Source: Petrachloros mirabilis ULC683
GTDB lineage: Bacteria; Cyanobacteriota; Cyanobacteriia; Thermosynechococcales; Thermosynechococcaceae
DNA length: 64,000 nucleotides
Assembly (NCBI RefSeq): GCF_009939295.1
Contig: NZ_WVIC01000022.1
Span: forward strand, 1 to 64,000
Direction: 5' to 3'
Program-made: the position numbers and the translations under genes
Shown: one piece after another, positions 1-10,908 of the stretch
Position numbering within the stretch: the stretch's first letter is position 1
Layout of the letters: the number at the start of each line of letters is the position of its first letter
The notes under the pieces: model-generated
Told to the model about the DNA's origin: nothing
What the model saw: only the letters and a program-made list of their open reading frames with translations
The model's database searches: none

Positions 1-162
1 CGAGCTGAGGCTAGAAGAAGAAGCCGAGAGACAGCACGAAGAGTGGCTCAAGAACGAGCTGAGGCTAGAAGAAGAAGCCGAGAGACAGCACGAAGAGTGG
101 CTCAAGAACGAGCTGAGGCTAGAAGAAGAAGCCGAGAGACAGCACGAAGAGTGGCTCAAGAA
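1..162 (+). repeat. 54-bp tandem repeat, three copies
   Basis: Units begin at 1, 55 and 109 with no visible mismatch; the sequence diverges at 163. The period of 54 is a multiple of three, so copy-number change keeps the coding frame. The array may extend beyond the left edge. Confidence 0.9.
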
Positions 163-336
163 CAATCAGAAGCAAATCGACGAGCTGAAGAGGCAGAACG
201 CACGGCTCGCCGAGCTAGAGTTGAAGCTCGATACCGTATTGCCCAGATCCGGTACCAGCTAGACCCCATCCCGGCTCATCGACAAGAATTAGAAGCGGTG
301 CTGGCCTTTTGGGAGGAATATGGGGAGACCCTTTAA
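1..336 (+). CDS. C-terminal part of a charged coiled-coil protein (5' end outside window)
   Basis: An open frame enters from the left edge and ends at a TAA at 334-336. The first ~54 residues consist of an 18-residue unit rich in Arg, Glu and Ala (RAEARRRSRETARRVAQE) repeated three times, followed by a helical tail that ends in FWEEYGETL. The tail gives 58 non-repeat residues, so this frame is the best guess for the real one. A second frame, offset by one base, is also open through the repeats and yields an acidic coiled coil (EERQHEEWLKNE type) but stops near 261. I do not recognise the family. Arg/Glu-rich helical tails of this sort occur at the ends of some cyanobacterial Uma2 and other small proteins, which is only a suggestion. 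Confidence 0.5.
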   Translation, partial: RAEARRRSRETARRVAQERAEARRRSRETARRVAQERAEARRRSRETARRVAQEQSEANRRAEEAERTARRARVEARYRIAQIRYQLDPIPAHRQELEAVLAFWEEYGETL

Positions 337-568
337 AAGCCAGCTTGAAAAGATTCAAACGCCTTGCACCCGCCCCGCAAATCCCGTCATGGGATTTTGT
401 CAAGTAGATGCCACACAACTCCAGAGAGGGACTTTGAATCCGGCCCCCCTTCTCCCATTTTGGGAGAAGGGGCTGGGGGATGAGGGACAACTTGCAAAAC
501 TGGGATACACCCAACCCCATTCTCCTGCTCTCGTTCAACCTACCCCTCAAATCAAAGCTGACAAACCA
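337..568. repeat. Intergenic space with hairpin repeat
   Basis: No gene is seen. At about 443-470 there is a C-run/G-run inverted repeat (CCCCTTCTCCCATTTTGGGA then GAAGGGG) followed by GGGGGATGAGGG, and at 348-380 a segment resembling the inverted form of the tail of the repeats at 13.2 and 53.4 kb (AACGCCTTGCACCCGCC). It belongs to the interspersed hairpin family described elsewhere in the window. The short open frames here are products of the repeat. Confidence 0.55.
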
Positions 569-1699
569 CTAGGCGTGCGGAACCCCCTGTAACCGCCAGC
601 GATGGGTACCTAGGCCGGCCAGCAGCCCCAGGACAAAACACAGGGTGAAGTAGCTGAGGGTAATCAGTCGGACTGAGAGGGGGGGCTCTAGACCAGTGAC
701 ATCAATGGCTTGAGCAATTTGAAAAGACTCAAAGTCGGCATTGCTCTGATCTGGGGGTAAGACTTCGACGACGACTTGGTGCGGGGCACCATCAAAAAAT
801 TGTTGTCGCCAGGTGAATTGCCCGTCGGCTGGGGCTATGCCGGTATAGGTAAAAACGGGCTCATGGCTTTCGAGGTCTAGGGTGCGAATGTTGAGCAATA
901 GCTCTGGGCGGGGATCTATATTTGGGTTGAGGGTGACGGTTTGGGTGGCTAGTTGCCCAACGGTGGCCTGGGTTTGCCCTGAAATCTGAGCTGTTACCTG
1001 CTGTCCCTGACGGCTGGTGGGAATGGCTAGGGGTGTATGGTGTCCCTCGCTATGGGCGGAGGCCGATCGAGCACTGAAGTTGACGATGAGTAAGGCTGCG
1101 ATCGCCACCACAATCGCGCCACTCAGCAGCATCCGCACCCGTTGGGGGGCAATTTCGCCAGCTTCCAGGGAGGTTCGCCCCCCGATCACCCAGCCGCCCG
1201 CAAACCCTAGCACCAACAAAACTGCCAGCAAAATGGCCACGTTGCGATATTTCACCGGATTTTCGGGAACTCGCACACTTAAAGATTGGCTAAACGGCGC
1301 AAAAGCATTGGTGATCAAAGGTTCAACCTGGACATTGAGCGTGTAGGTTCCCCGGATGGGCATGACCTGCTCTAGCTCGACCTGGCCTTGGGGTGCGATC
1401 GCACCCAACTCCAAAAGCGTGGTGCCCTCCACCCACGGAAAATCCGACGTTAACCAAGGCGTTTTAGGGGGCGTCAAAAGCTGGAGAGAGAGACGGGCAT
1501 CGGCCAAAGGCTGCCCACCCCCATTTATCGCCTGTAATATCAATCGCACCGGATCTTGGAAGGGAATAACCTCTGCCAAGGGTGGCTCAGTCGTCAGGGT
1601 AACCGTGGGTTGAGCAGCCTGGGTAAGACTCCCCAGACTCAGCAGCGTCGTTGTGGCCAAGGCAGCTACCACAACTCCAACCCAACGCATCAACTTCAT
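569..1699 (-). CDS. Membrane protein of unknown function in a cobalamin-riboswitch operon
   Basis: A 376-residue protein with a signal peptide (residues 1-29, ending near TQAAQ), an exported beta-rich domain (30-148), hydrophobic helices at about 153-172, 190-207 and 344-364, and a second beta-rich domain (225-340). A histidine cluster (HSEGHH, 216-221) follows the second helix and could bind metal. It lies 58 bp downstream of cbtB on the same strand and so probably shares its cobalamin riboswitch. I do not recognise a named family. The context suggests a part in cobalt uptake, possibly standing in for the absent CbtA, but this is inference. The start is the only Met before the signal peptide. 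Confidence 0.75.
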   Translation of the reverse strand: MKLMRWVGVVVAALATTTLLSLGSLTQAAQPTVTLTTEPPLAEVIPFQDPVRLILQAINGGGQPLADARLSLQLLTPPKTPWLTSDFPWVEGTTLLELGAIAPQGQVELEQVMPIRGTYTLNVQVEPLITNAFAPFSQSLSVRVPENPVKYRNVAILLAVLLVLGFAGGWVIGGRTSLEAGEIAPQRVRMLLSGAIVVAIAALLIVNFSARSASAHSEGHHTPLAIPTSRQGQQVTAQISGQTQATVGQLATQTVTLNPNIDPRPELLLNIRTLDLESHEPVFTYTGIAPADGQFTWRQQFFDGAPHQVVVEVLPPDQSNADFESFQIAQAIDVTGLEPPLSVRLITLSYFTLCFVLGLLAGLGTHRWRLQGVPHA

Positions 1700-1757
1700 G
1701 GGGTGGTACCTTCAAAAATGAATAATTGTTAGAGACAAAGACTCAAATGCGTGAATC

Positions 1758-1946
1758 TTAGTGGCAGGCAACCCCAAGGGTTTGATGCCGCGCTTGGTGC
1801 AGGGTGTTATGGGCCGGAGGATAAGTGCTAAAAAACAGCGTCCACAGGGTCAGCATACATAAACCTGTGAGCAAGCTCGCTTGAACTGGCACCGAAAGCG
1901 TCATTTGTTGCGTGCGCTTGAGGGTGTAGGCGAATGACGACATCAT
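1758..1946 (-). CDS. cbtB: CbtB, small cobalt transporter subunit
   Basis: A 62-residue protein with one transmembrane helix (about residues 16-40) and a histidine-rich C-terminus with the pattern HN-x2-H-x3-RH-x5-ACH, which matches the CbtB family of predicted cobalt transporters (usual size about 60 residues). The start at 1946 is preceded by GAGGT at good spacing. The frame stays open upstream to 2132, but that stretch is the cobalamin riboswitch, so the longer protein is an artefact. CbtB normally pairs with CbtA, a five-helix protein; none is seen here. Cobalamin is expected to switch the operon off. Confidence 0.85.
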   Translation of the reverse strand: MMSSFAYTLKRTQQMTLSVPVQASLLTGLCMLTLWTLFFSTYPPAHNTLHQARHQTLGVACH

Positions 1947-1964
1947 CTGTACCTCGCAGATATT

Positions 1965-2150
1965 AGGGCTATATGACAGCGGCGGGCATCCTGGCTTTAA
2001 GGTAGCCCAGGTGTTGCAGATGACCTTAAACGCAGCCAATGCAAGTTCCCTGAGCGTCTCTATCACAGTTGCGGGACAGCGTCGGATTTGCACCGACTTT
2101 CCCCCTTGCGTCTGGCGGCTGCTAATCGCCAAAACCGACTGGATCTTTGT
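1965..2150 (-). promoter_or_regulatory. Cobalamin riboswitch upstream of cbtB
   Basis: Read on the minus strand the segment contains the core elements of the B12 riboswitch in order: GGGGGAAAGTCGGTGCAAAT (about 2106-2087), CCGACGCTGTCCCGCAACTG (about 2086-2067), and the closing AGCCAGGATGCCCGCC (1996-1981). Established knowledge: this RNA binds adenosyl- or other cobalamins and represses B12 synthesis or cobalt/B12 uptake genes. Ends are approximate. It sits about 20-35 bases before the cbtB start, which suggests control of translation. Confidence 0.9.
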
Positions 2151-2219
2151 AGGCTACCACGTTTTATAGAAGAGAACGAGGGATTTTCTGCCCCAATGGT
2201 ACCGTGGTGAGTATTTTTA

Positions 2220-3296
2220 CTATCCTGTTGAGTCGTGGAGTAAGAGCAGACGTGATGGCTCTAAGTACGCAAACCAGGGTGTTGAACGATCTTTCAAACC
2301 TTCCCACTTTTCCTTAAACACCTCTGCTTGAAGGTGATAATCGTCGGCATCTAGGGGAGGGGCACCCAATTTCAGATACAGCGTCATGCGGTGCGGCGTT
2401 TCACTCGTCCAGGTTAACCAGGCAGGGACGGTATTGGGTTGGTCGGAGGTTGTGGGAAAAGCAATCTGATGGGCACGAATGCCGACATGGGTATGTCTGG
2501 ATAAAATTGGCTCTGCGGTTTGCAGAGTACAATTCCAATCAAGGGCATGGATTTCCTGGGCGGCAATGGGTTGGATGCGAGAGTAATTTTTACACCCAGT
2601 CAGTTGAGCGACAGTGAGCGTGCCAGGGTGATCAAAAATAGTTTGTTTTTGTCCTGCTGCGACCACCTTCCCAGCAGAGAGCACCAGGAGGTTTTGACAG
2701 ACGCGATAGGCTTCTTCTAGGTTATGGCTGACGAACAGGGTTAGCCCCTGGTAACTCGATAGGGTCTTAATCAGTTGCTTTTCGAGTTCGCTGCGTAAGT
2801 GGGTATCCAGCGCCGAAAAGGGTTCGTCTAGCAGCAACACATCTGGTTCTGGGGCTAAGGCTCTGGCTAGGGCGACTCGCTGTTGTTGACCCCCCGATAG
2901 CTGGTGGGGATAGCGATTGCCCAAATCCGATAATCTCATCTGTGCGAGTTGCCCAATGCCCCGTCGATTCACCGCATCTTTCGACATCCCCTTTAACCCA
3001 TAGGCAATGTTTTGAGCCACGGTCAGATGGGGAAAAAGGGCATAGTTTTGAAATAAAAAGCCGACCCTGCGATCGCGGCTGGGCAGATTAATCCCCTTGC
3101 CAGAATCATACAAAATTCGATTATTGAGAACGATCGTACCCCTGGTAGGGGTTTCAATGCCAGCAACACAGCGCAGCGTCATACTTTTGCCCGAACCCGA
3201 ACCCCCTAAAATTCCCAAGGCTTCTTCCTCAAGGTCAAAAGCAACTTCTAGACAATATTGGGGAAGTTGTTTTTGGATATCGACAATGAGTGACAT
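2220..3296 (-). CDS. modC: Molybdate-type ABC transporter ATP-binding protein
   Basis: A 358-residue ABC ATPase: Walker A GGSGSGKS (31-38), Q-loop FLFQNYALFPHLTV (80-93), signature LSGGQQQR (133-140), Walker B VLLLDEP (153-159), and the H-loop SHNLEE. Residues from about 225 form a C-terminal regulatory (TOBE-like) part. The motif text around the Q-loop and the short ILYDSG segment resemble ModC, which drives molybdate import. No modA or modB is adjacent: the upstream neighbour is a 108-bp repeat and ligA. Cyanobacteria often fuse ModB to ModC; here the ATPase is separate. A sulfate or other anion importer (CysA-like) is the alternative. Confidence 0.72.
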   Translation of the reverse strand: MSLIVDIQKQLPQYCLEVAFDLEEEALGILGGSGSGKSMTLRCVAGIETPTRGTIVLNNRILYDSGKGINLPSRDRRVGFLFQNYALFPHLTVAQNIAYGLKGMSKDAVNRRGIGQLAQMRLSDLGNRYPHQLSGGQQQRVALARALAPEPDVLLLDEPFSALDTHLRSELEKQLIKTLSSYQGLTLFVSHNLEEAYRVCQNLLVLSAGKVVAAGQKQTIFDHPGTLTVAQLTGCKNYSRIQPIAAQEIHALDWNCTLQTAEPILSRHTHVGIRAHQIAFPTTSDQPNTVPAWLTWTSETPHRMTLYLKLGAPPLDADDYHLQAEVFKEKWEGLKDRSTPWFAYLEPSRLLLLHDSTG

Positions 3297-3486
3297 AGGA
3301 AGAGGGGTAGTACAAAGTCTATGAGTTTAAAAATCATTTGGGATCGCGATACCTCTCTTTTGTCACTCTAGGCAGAGAGAATCTGAAGCCTCTATTCGCT
3401 CGTTCCCTATAGCCCATGCTATCGTCATGCCAGCAACGTAATTTGGGTATTCCAAATTTTCTCTCACGAAATTGACAAAAGAGGGA

Positions 3487-3594
3487 TATAGCGGTTTACA
3501 GATTAATGGAGTACATGGGGTGCAGGGGGCAGTGCCCCCTGCGTGGGGGTTCCACCCCCACACCCCGTACCTCACTCAGGTGAGAACCGCTATA
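3487..3594. repeat. 108-bp inverted-repeat element, copy A
   Basis: Begins TATAGCGGTTTACAG and ends GAACCGCTATA, giving ~11-bp terminal inverted repeats. Two internal perfect hairpins are visible: GGGGGCAGTGCCCCC and TGGGGGTTCCACCCCCA. The same element, also 108 bp, occurs at 13898, 44158 and 56249. This copy touches the ligA stop codon at 3595-3597. It encodes no protein of its own and looks like a non-autonomous (MITE-like) element. Confidence 0.9.
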
Positions 3595-5754
<2,160 letters not shown>

Positions 5755-5804
5755 TTATTTAACGAAGTGTTACATTATTGTTACAGAAGTTCACAGAGGC
5801 CATT

Positions 5805-6149
5805 ATGACTTACTCTCCTGCCATCTCTCCTGATTTTGTCTCTATTGCTCAAGACCTAGGTATTCATCGTAGTTCTAAAGCCAAGTCTGGCTTCAGCGAT
5901 GGGTCTGAGCTAGTTCCGGCTGAGGCTGGTTTGCGAATGCAACGTGAAGGAGCCAGTTTCCTGCGCCGTCCCGCACTGAATGGGGCAACCGTTGATCAAG
6001 AAGGCTTGACCAACAACTATGCGGTTGAGCCGAACATGTACTTTGCTTCTTTCCCAACACCAGACGAAGCTCGCCGCTACGTAATTCAAGGGGCGGCAGC
6101 AGCTCTGTTTATCGTGAGTTTGATTGTGACATCTGTGGCAGTCAGCTAA
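5805..6149 (+). CDS. Small single-helix protein resembling the Ssl1498/light-harvesting-like family
   Basis: A 114-residue protein from the Met at 5805 (preceded by AGAGG). The last ~45 residues, with NNYAVEP, a Pro-rich link and one C-terminal transmembrane helix ending SVAVS, resemble the cyanobacterial Ssl1498 type of small light-harvesting-like proteins, which usually have only ~60 residues. The N-terminal ~65 residues are extra and Ser/Ala-rich. Function is not established; a thylakoid location is likely. It is transcribed divergently from ligA. Confidence 0.6.
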   Translation: MTYSPAISPDFVSIAQDLGIHRSSKAKSGFSDGSELVPAEAGLRMQREGASFLRRPALNGATVDQEGLTNNYAVEPNMYFASFPTPDEARRYVIQGAAAALFIVSLIVTSVAVS

Positions 6150-6180
6150 AAGGCTGATCCTAGAACCAACGTGAATTTAT

Positions 6181-6390
6181 GGCGATGGCCATTGCGCTTA
6201 GGACATCAGCCCCTCCCAATGTCAACCCTAGGACGGCTCCATAGGGGTATAGCCATCGCCACCATGCTGCAAATTACGGCCTAATCGTTCTGGCGATGGC
6301 TATAACAACTTATCCACCCTCACCCCCTAATGTTCCGTCGGGAAAACTTTGAGAGGCATAGGCTCATCAAAATTTAACCCGCCTCAAATC
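6181..6390. repeat. Inverted repeats after the small membrane protein gene
   Basis: TATAGCCATCGCC (6248-6260) and GGCGATGGCTATA (6291-6303) are perfect 13-bp inverted partners; a third partial copy GGCGATGGC lies at 6181. A second block (6326-6380) is the inverted, diverged copy of the hairpin repeat at 12991-13046, sharing the strings TTCCGTCGGGAAAA-like and AAATTTAACCC. No gene is seen in 6150-6396. Confidence 0.6.
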
Positions 6391-6396
6391 GCTCAT

Positions 6397-8454
6397 CTAG
6401 CGGGACTGACTACCTTGCACTTGCTGCTGAAGTTGAGTTATATCCCCTGCGGGTTCTTGGCACGCGAGCCCCTGACAGACTAGGCCGATGGCATCTGTGG
6501 GCAAATCGTTACTCACCTGCATCACCACCGTAGGCCAATAAAACTCACGCCCCCAAGCCCGAATGTGGTCAACTGAGGTGCGAATTAAGGTGTGGTGTTG
6601 GAACCAATCGAGAGCAGCAAAAAGGCTGGGGCAGGCCGTAGGTGAAGACTGCATCGCCTGACCAAAGGTTTCAAGAGCCTGTTGCCCTCGCTCCAAATAG
6701 GTCAAGTCTTCGCAGAGCAACGCCAGACGCACCAAGTTGGTGATTGCCACCCCATTAGCGGATGGCGTGGCATTGTCGAGCCAACTGCGCTCTCGGATCA
6801 GCAACTCACCTTCGGGGGTGCTGGTGGCGTTGTAGTAGCCGCCGTCCGCAATCGCCCAGAGTTGGTGATCAAATTCAGCTTGCACTTGGCTGGCGGACTG
6901 TAGCCAGCGTTGGGCAGTTTCCGGGTCACCGTCGCTAAGGCTGGCTTGATGTAAATCTAAGAGTGCCTTAATGAAGAGGGCATAGTCCTCAGACTGAGCC
7001 AAAACTACAGCTTGACCGTCGTAGTTGAGGCGGTAGAACTGATCTTGGTGCCATTGATGGGACAAAATAAAGTCAGCGGCCTGGCGCGCCAAGGCAAGGT
7101 AGTGGGTGTTCTCCCAGACAGTGGCAGCCCGAGCCAGTCCCGAGATCATGAGGCTGTTCCAAGCGACAATCATTTTGGTGTCGGTGACCGGGGGAATTCG
7201 CCCTGGCCATGGGTGGGTTTTGGCAGCCTGGTTGTTCCGAGCAGGCGGAAAGGGGGTTTCTGGATCTAGGTCACCGTAACGTAGGGTAAAGAGCTTGGCG
7301 CAGGCTGTTTCGACGGGTTCGGGTAATGGGCCAGGTGTTCGTCGCTGCAAAACGGTCAAGCCAGCTTCAAAGTTGCCCTCGGGTTTGAGATAAAAGCACT
7401 CGGCCAAAGCCCTTTGCTGATCCGGTGTGAGATGTTGCTCAAGGTCATCCGCTGTCCAGCAATAGAAGCGTCCTTCTTCGGGCTCAGCATCGTCAGCAGA
7501 GATAAAGCTGTCGGCATCCTGGGCGGCGTAGAAATAGCCTTCAGGGGCGCTCATCTCTCGCTGCAACCAGGATACGGTACCGGAGACCGCACGTTCAAAG
7601 GCTGGCTCATGGATCCCTGCGCTCCAGAGGTTGGCCAGATATTCCATAATCTGGCCGTTGTCGTAGAGCATCTTTTCAAAGTGAGGCACCGTCCACTGCG
7701 GATCGACTGTGTAGCGATGAAACCCTCCGGCCACATGGTCATAGATGCCGCCCAAGGCCAAATCCAGCCCTCGTTGCTCACAGACCTCCGAGGGTGCATC
7801 GGACTGAAGGCGACTCCCCTGAAGTGCGATCGCAGCATAGGGAATCATGGGAAAACTGGGGCCATAGCTGCTGCGCCCCACCACAGCAGTATTTTGCTCA
7901 ATGCCCTGCCGGAGCAGCTCGGGGTCAATCTTGGACACAGGAGCCAACTCAGTGGTGCTGCGGAGATACCCAAACAACTTTTGCTTCTGGGTATCCAGCT
8001 TCTCCTTTTCCGTGTCATAGAAGCCGCGAATCGCCTGGAGAACTTGCAAAAAGCCAGGGCGTCCGTAGCGCGGCTCAATGGGGAAATAGGTGCCCCCATA
8101 AAACGGCACGCGATCGCCAGGGGTCAAAAATACATTCATGGGCCAGCCCCCCTGCCCCGTCATGGCCTGCACCGCCTGCATGTAAATGCTATCAATGTCG
8201 GGGCGCTCTTCACGATCCACTTTGATGGGTAAGAAGTTAGCATTCATATAGGCAGCAATCTCTAGATCAGAGAAAGCCTCCCCCTCCATGACCGTGCACC
8301 AGTGACAACTTGAATAGCCCACAGAGAGAAAAATTGGCTTATTTTCCTGGCAAGCTTGAGTCAACGCGTCTTCACACCAGGGCCACCAATCAATAGGGTT
8401 TTCAGCGTGTTTTCGCAAGTAGAGACTTTGGGCACTCGCCAATCGATTCGTCAT
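6397..8454 (-). CDS. Thioredoxin-domain protein of the DUF255 / YyaL / SPATA20 family
   Basis: About 685 residues from the Met at 8454 (MTNRLASAQSLYLRKHAENP), which is where this family normally starts; an upstream Met at 8481 is also possible and neither has a clear ribosome site. N-terminal thioredoxin-like domain with the CxxC-type motif SSCHWCTVM, followed by a long (alpha/alpha)6-barrel region related to N-acylglucosamine epimerase and cellulase folds. The family is widespread and highly conserved but its substrate is unknown. Divergent from the next gene by ~85 bp. Confidence 0.88.
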   Translation of the reverse strand: MTNRLASAQSLYLRKHAENPIDWWPWCEDALTQACQENKPIFLSVGYSSCHWCTVMEGEAFSDLEIAAYMNANFLPIKVDREERPDIDSIYMQAVQAMTGQGGWPMNVFLTPGDRVPFYGGTYFPIEPRYGRPGFLQVLQAIRGFYDTEKEKLDTQKQKLFGYLRSTTELAPVSKIDPELLRQGIEQNTAVVGRSSYGPSFPMIPYAAIALQGSRLQSDAPSEVCEQRGLDLALGGIYDHVAGGFHRYTVDPQWTVPHFEKMLYDNGQIMEYLANLWSAGIHEPAFERAVSGTVSWLQREMSAPEGYFYAAQDADSFISADDAEPEEGRFYCWTADDLEQHLTPDQQRALAECFYLKPEGNFEAGLTVLQRRTPGPLPEPVETACAKLFTLRYGDLDPETPFPPARNNQAAKTHPWPGRIPPVTDTKMIVAWNSLMISGLARAATVWENTHYLALARQAADFILSHQWHQDQFYRLNYDGQAVVLAQSEDYALFIKALLDLHQASLSDGDPETAQRWLQSASQVQAEFDHQLWAIADGGYYNATSTPEGELLIRERSWLDNATPSANGVAITNLVRLALLCEDLTYLERGQQALETFGQAMQSSPTACPSLFAALDWFQHHTLIRTSVDHIRAWGREFYWPTVVMQVSNDLPTDAIGLVCQGLACQEPAGDITQLQQQVQGSQSR

Positions 8455-8538
8455 TTTTGTATTCAGAAACCGGGCAATCATTGTGTATCCAGTGTATCGG
8501 TAAAGAGAAGCTCTTTTTTTGGTTGACTTGAGGTAATT

Positions 8539-9150
8539 ATGCTGACCCAACTTGTCCGACCTATGGTCAGAACCCAATTGCGCCTGCTGGCAAGCTGTCA
8601 GGCGACCCACCCCACCCTGGTTTCTACGATCTGCCAATGGCTGGGCTTTTTAGGCGTCCAAGCGCAAGTCAATCAGCTTCAGGCACAGTCTGAAAACATT
8701 CAGGTCTCGCTGACCGTAGCCAAGCCCGATGCCTGTGACCCCCAAGACTGGGAGAAAATCCTTAATAACTTGGGGCAAACCACCGCTGCCCAGCAAACCC
8801 AAACAGGTGTCACCCATCTCAACACAGCTCAGCAGCGCACCTTTGTGCGTTTGATGGCCTATTTATTACAAGTAGGCCATCCTCAGCAACATGTGGACTG
8901 GAGCCAAGTCGCCCCCAAATTACAGTCTATGGATCTTGCTCCCGCAACCCTGACGGCTCTCCAGTCGGCTCTGCGAATCCCCCAATCTTTGGAATTATTG
9001 GTGGAAGAATTGGATCCAGATTTGGCTGCGATCGCACTCCCTCAAGCTGTCAGCATTGCCCTGATGGATCGCCAGGTCAATCCCTGCGAAGCCCAAGTGC
9101 TCTCAGCCCTGTTTCAGCTCATCAAACCCGAGCCCTCCGTTCCGAGCTAA
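8539..9150 (+). CDS. Hypothetical cytosolic protein
   Basis: A 203-residue protein, mainly helical, without signal peptide, membrane helix or recognisable motif. It is Gln/Leu rich in the first half and ends with a helical segment (IALMDRQVNPCEAQVLSALF) that has the feel of a small helical-bundle domain. Codon use matches the neighbours, so it is very likely a real gene. The position between the DUF255 gene and fbaA gives no hint of function. Confidence 0.7.
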   Translation: MLTQLVRPMVRTQLRLLASCQATHPTLVSTICQWLGFLGVQAQVNQLQAQSENIQVSLTVAKPDACDPQDWEKILNNLGQTTAAQQTQTGVTHLNTAQQRTFVRLMAYLLQVGHPQQHVDWSQVAPKLQSMDLAPATLTALQSALRIPQSLELLVEELDPDLAAIALPQAVSIALMDRQVNPCEAQVLSALFQLIKPEPSVPS

Positions 9151-9283
9151 AAATCTGAGCTAAAAATCGGTTGAAATTTACGACGGAATTCACGGGAGGG
9201 GAGAATATATCTTAAGATTGACGTAACAATTCAGCGCGTTAATCACGACTCTGATTTAGAAGAACGACTTAGGAGGTCACTCT

Positions 9284-10363
9284 ATGGCGCTTGTACCGAT
9301 GAGACTGTTGCTGGATCACGCAGCTGAAAACGGTTACGGAATCCCCGCCTATAACGTCAATAACATGGAGCAAATCCAGGCGATCATGAAGGCTGCTGAA
9401 GAAACCGACAGCCCCGTGATCTTGCAAGCTTCTCGTGGTGCTCGTTCCTATGCCGGGGAAAACTTCCTGCGCCATTTGGTTCTCGCCGCAGTGGAAACCT
9501 ATCCTCACATTCCCATCGTGATGCACCAAGATCACGGCAATGAGCCTGCCACCTGCTATTCCGCCATCAAAAATGGCTTCACCAGCGTCATGATGGATGG
9601 TTCCCTAGAGGCTGACGCCAAGACTCCGGCCAGCTTTGAGTACAACGTTCAAGTCACCAGCGAAGTGGTCAAAGTCGCCCATGCCATTGGTGCCAGTGTT
9701 GAAGGTGAATTGGGTTGCCTCGGCTCTCTCGAAACCGGTCAAGGCGACAAAGAAGATGGTCATGGCTTTGAAGGCACTCTCTCCCATGACCAACTGCTGA
9801 CTGATCCCGATGAAGCCGTGCAGTTTGTAGAAGCCACCCAAGTCGATGCCCTGGCCGTCGCCATTGGCACCAGCCACGGAGCCTACAAATTTACCCGCAA
9901 GCCCACCGGTGAAATTCTGGCCATCAGCCGGATTGAAGAAATCCACCGCCGCCTGCCCAACACCCACTTGGTCATGCATGGGTCGTCTTCAGTGCCCGAA
10001 GATCTGATTGAAATTATCAACCAGTTTGGAGGCGAGATTCCCGAAACCTACGGCGTGCCTGTGGAAGAAATTCAAAAGGGGATTCAAAGCGGTGTGCGCA
10101 AGGTGAATATTGACACCGATAACCGATTGGCCATCACTGCCGCTGTGCGCGAAGCCCTAGCTCAAGCACCCAAGGAATTTGACCCCCGCCACTTTTTGAA
10201 GCCCTCGATCAAGTACATGCAAAAAGTGTGCTCAGATCGCTACCAATCCTTTGGCACCGCCGGTAACGCCAGCAAGATTACCCAAATCAGCCTGGAAGAA
10301 TACGCCCGCAAGTACGCTAAAGGTGAGCTGACTCAAGTGTCGAAGCAAGCGGCAGCCGTTTAG
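9284..10363 (+). CDS. fbaA: Class II fructose-1,6-bisphosphate aldolase
   Basis: Makes fructose-1,6-bisphosphate and sedoheptulose-1,7-bisphosphate in the Calvin cycle and acts in glycolysis. 359 residues, the usual length of the Calvin-cycle subtype (also called cbbA or fda). Zinc-binding and catalytic segments are visible: MHQDHG, the VEGELG stretch, and the phosphate-binding MHGSSS and NIDTDNR. A strong ribosome site AGGAGG precedes the ATG at 9284. A perfect hairpin follows the stop codon at once. Confidence 0.96.
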   Translation: MALVPMRLLLDHAAENGYGIPAYNVNNMEQIQAIMKAAEETDSPVILQASRGARSYAGENFLRHLVLAAVETYPHIPIVMHQDHGNEPATCYSAIKNGFTSVMMDGSLEADAKTPASFEYNVQVTSEVVKVAHAIGASVEGELGCLGSLETGQGDKEDGHGFEGTLSHDQLLTDPDEAVQFVEATQVDALAVAIGTSHGAYKFTRKPTGEILAISRIEEIHRRLPNTHLVMHGSSSVPEDLIEIINQFGGEIPETYGVPVEEIQKGIQSGVRKVNIDTDNRLAITAAVREALAQAPKEFDPRHFLKPSIKYMQKVCSDRYQSFGTAGNASKITQISLEEYARKYAKGELTQVSKQAAAV

Positions 10364-10367
10364 CAAT

Positions 10368-10409
10368 GAGGGCACTCCCACCTTGGCTATGCTCAGTGGG
10401 AGTGTCCTC
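10368..10409 (+). terminator. Hairpin immediately after fbaA
   Basis: GAGGGCACTCCCAC (10368-10381) pairs with GTGGGAGTGTCCTC (10396-10409), a 14-bp stem starting five bases after the stop codon. There is no clear T-run, so it may work as a processing or stability hairpin rather than a classical terminator. Confidence 0.7.
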
Positions 10410-10908
10410 ATACAACCCCCTTGCCGCCCAACGCTCGACGCTTCATTTCGGCCTGGTCACCTTCTGTCACTGCGTGAAGAGTGCGACCTCTATTTGATTG
10501 GGTAGTACTCGGAATGCCCTCACCCCAACCCCTCTACCAAGCTGGGCTACGGTGTACACACATCTCTGGATAAACCCATTCCATTCTGCATTAGCCCCCC
10601 CGACCCCCCAAGTTTGGGGGGAGATCAACAATAACTGGACTATTTCTCCCCAGAATTGGGGGGTTCTGAATATCTCACAGTCCCCCAGAATGGGGGATGT
10701 AGGGGGCGAATGCAGGGTGAAATCGTTTTTCTCAGACTTGTGTGTACACGGTAGCCCTTTTTGGGAAAATGGGCTAGGGGATGAGGGCAAGTCTTCTCAG
10801 GTAGATCAGGTTGAGGTCGTACCCTGCGTGAAGACAATATTCACCCAATAGCGGTAGATGCGGCGATAGATCAAAATGGACGAATACCTCCTGTGTGGAT
10901 TTGCTACC
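10410..10908. repeat. Gene-free space filled with hairpin repeats
   Basis: No credible gene. From about 10516 there is a mosaic of G-run/C-run inverted repeats (CCCCCCAAGTTTGGGGGG, TCCCCCAGAATGGGGGA) nested inside an outer pair: CTACGGTGTACACACA near 10548 is inverted as TGTGTGTACACGGTAG near 10738-10753. The right part (10779-10816, GATGAGGGCAAGTCTTC ... AGGTTGAGGTC) recurs at 41983-42022. Short open frames here translate only the repeats. Confidence 0.65.

Noticed and set aside
1-162. Possible CRISPR array
   Set aside because: The 54-bp units are contiguous without spacers and keep a coding frame; this is a protein repeat.
1758-2132. 124-codon minus-strand frame starting at 2132
   Set aside because: Its first 62 codons are the cobalamin riboswitch; only the part from 1946 is CbtB.
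3363-3575. 70-codon minus-strand frame
   Set aside because: It translates repeat copy A; the same peptide appears from other copies of the element.
7414-8232. 272-codon plus-strand open frame
   Set aside because: It lies wholly inside the DUF255 gene on the other strand, has no family features, and is a shadow of that gene's codon bias.
10467-10851. Overlapping open frames of 65-117 codons
   Set aside because: They run through hairpin repeats on both strands and have no ribosome sites or conserved sequence.
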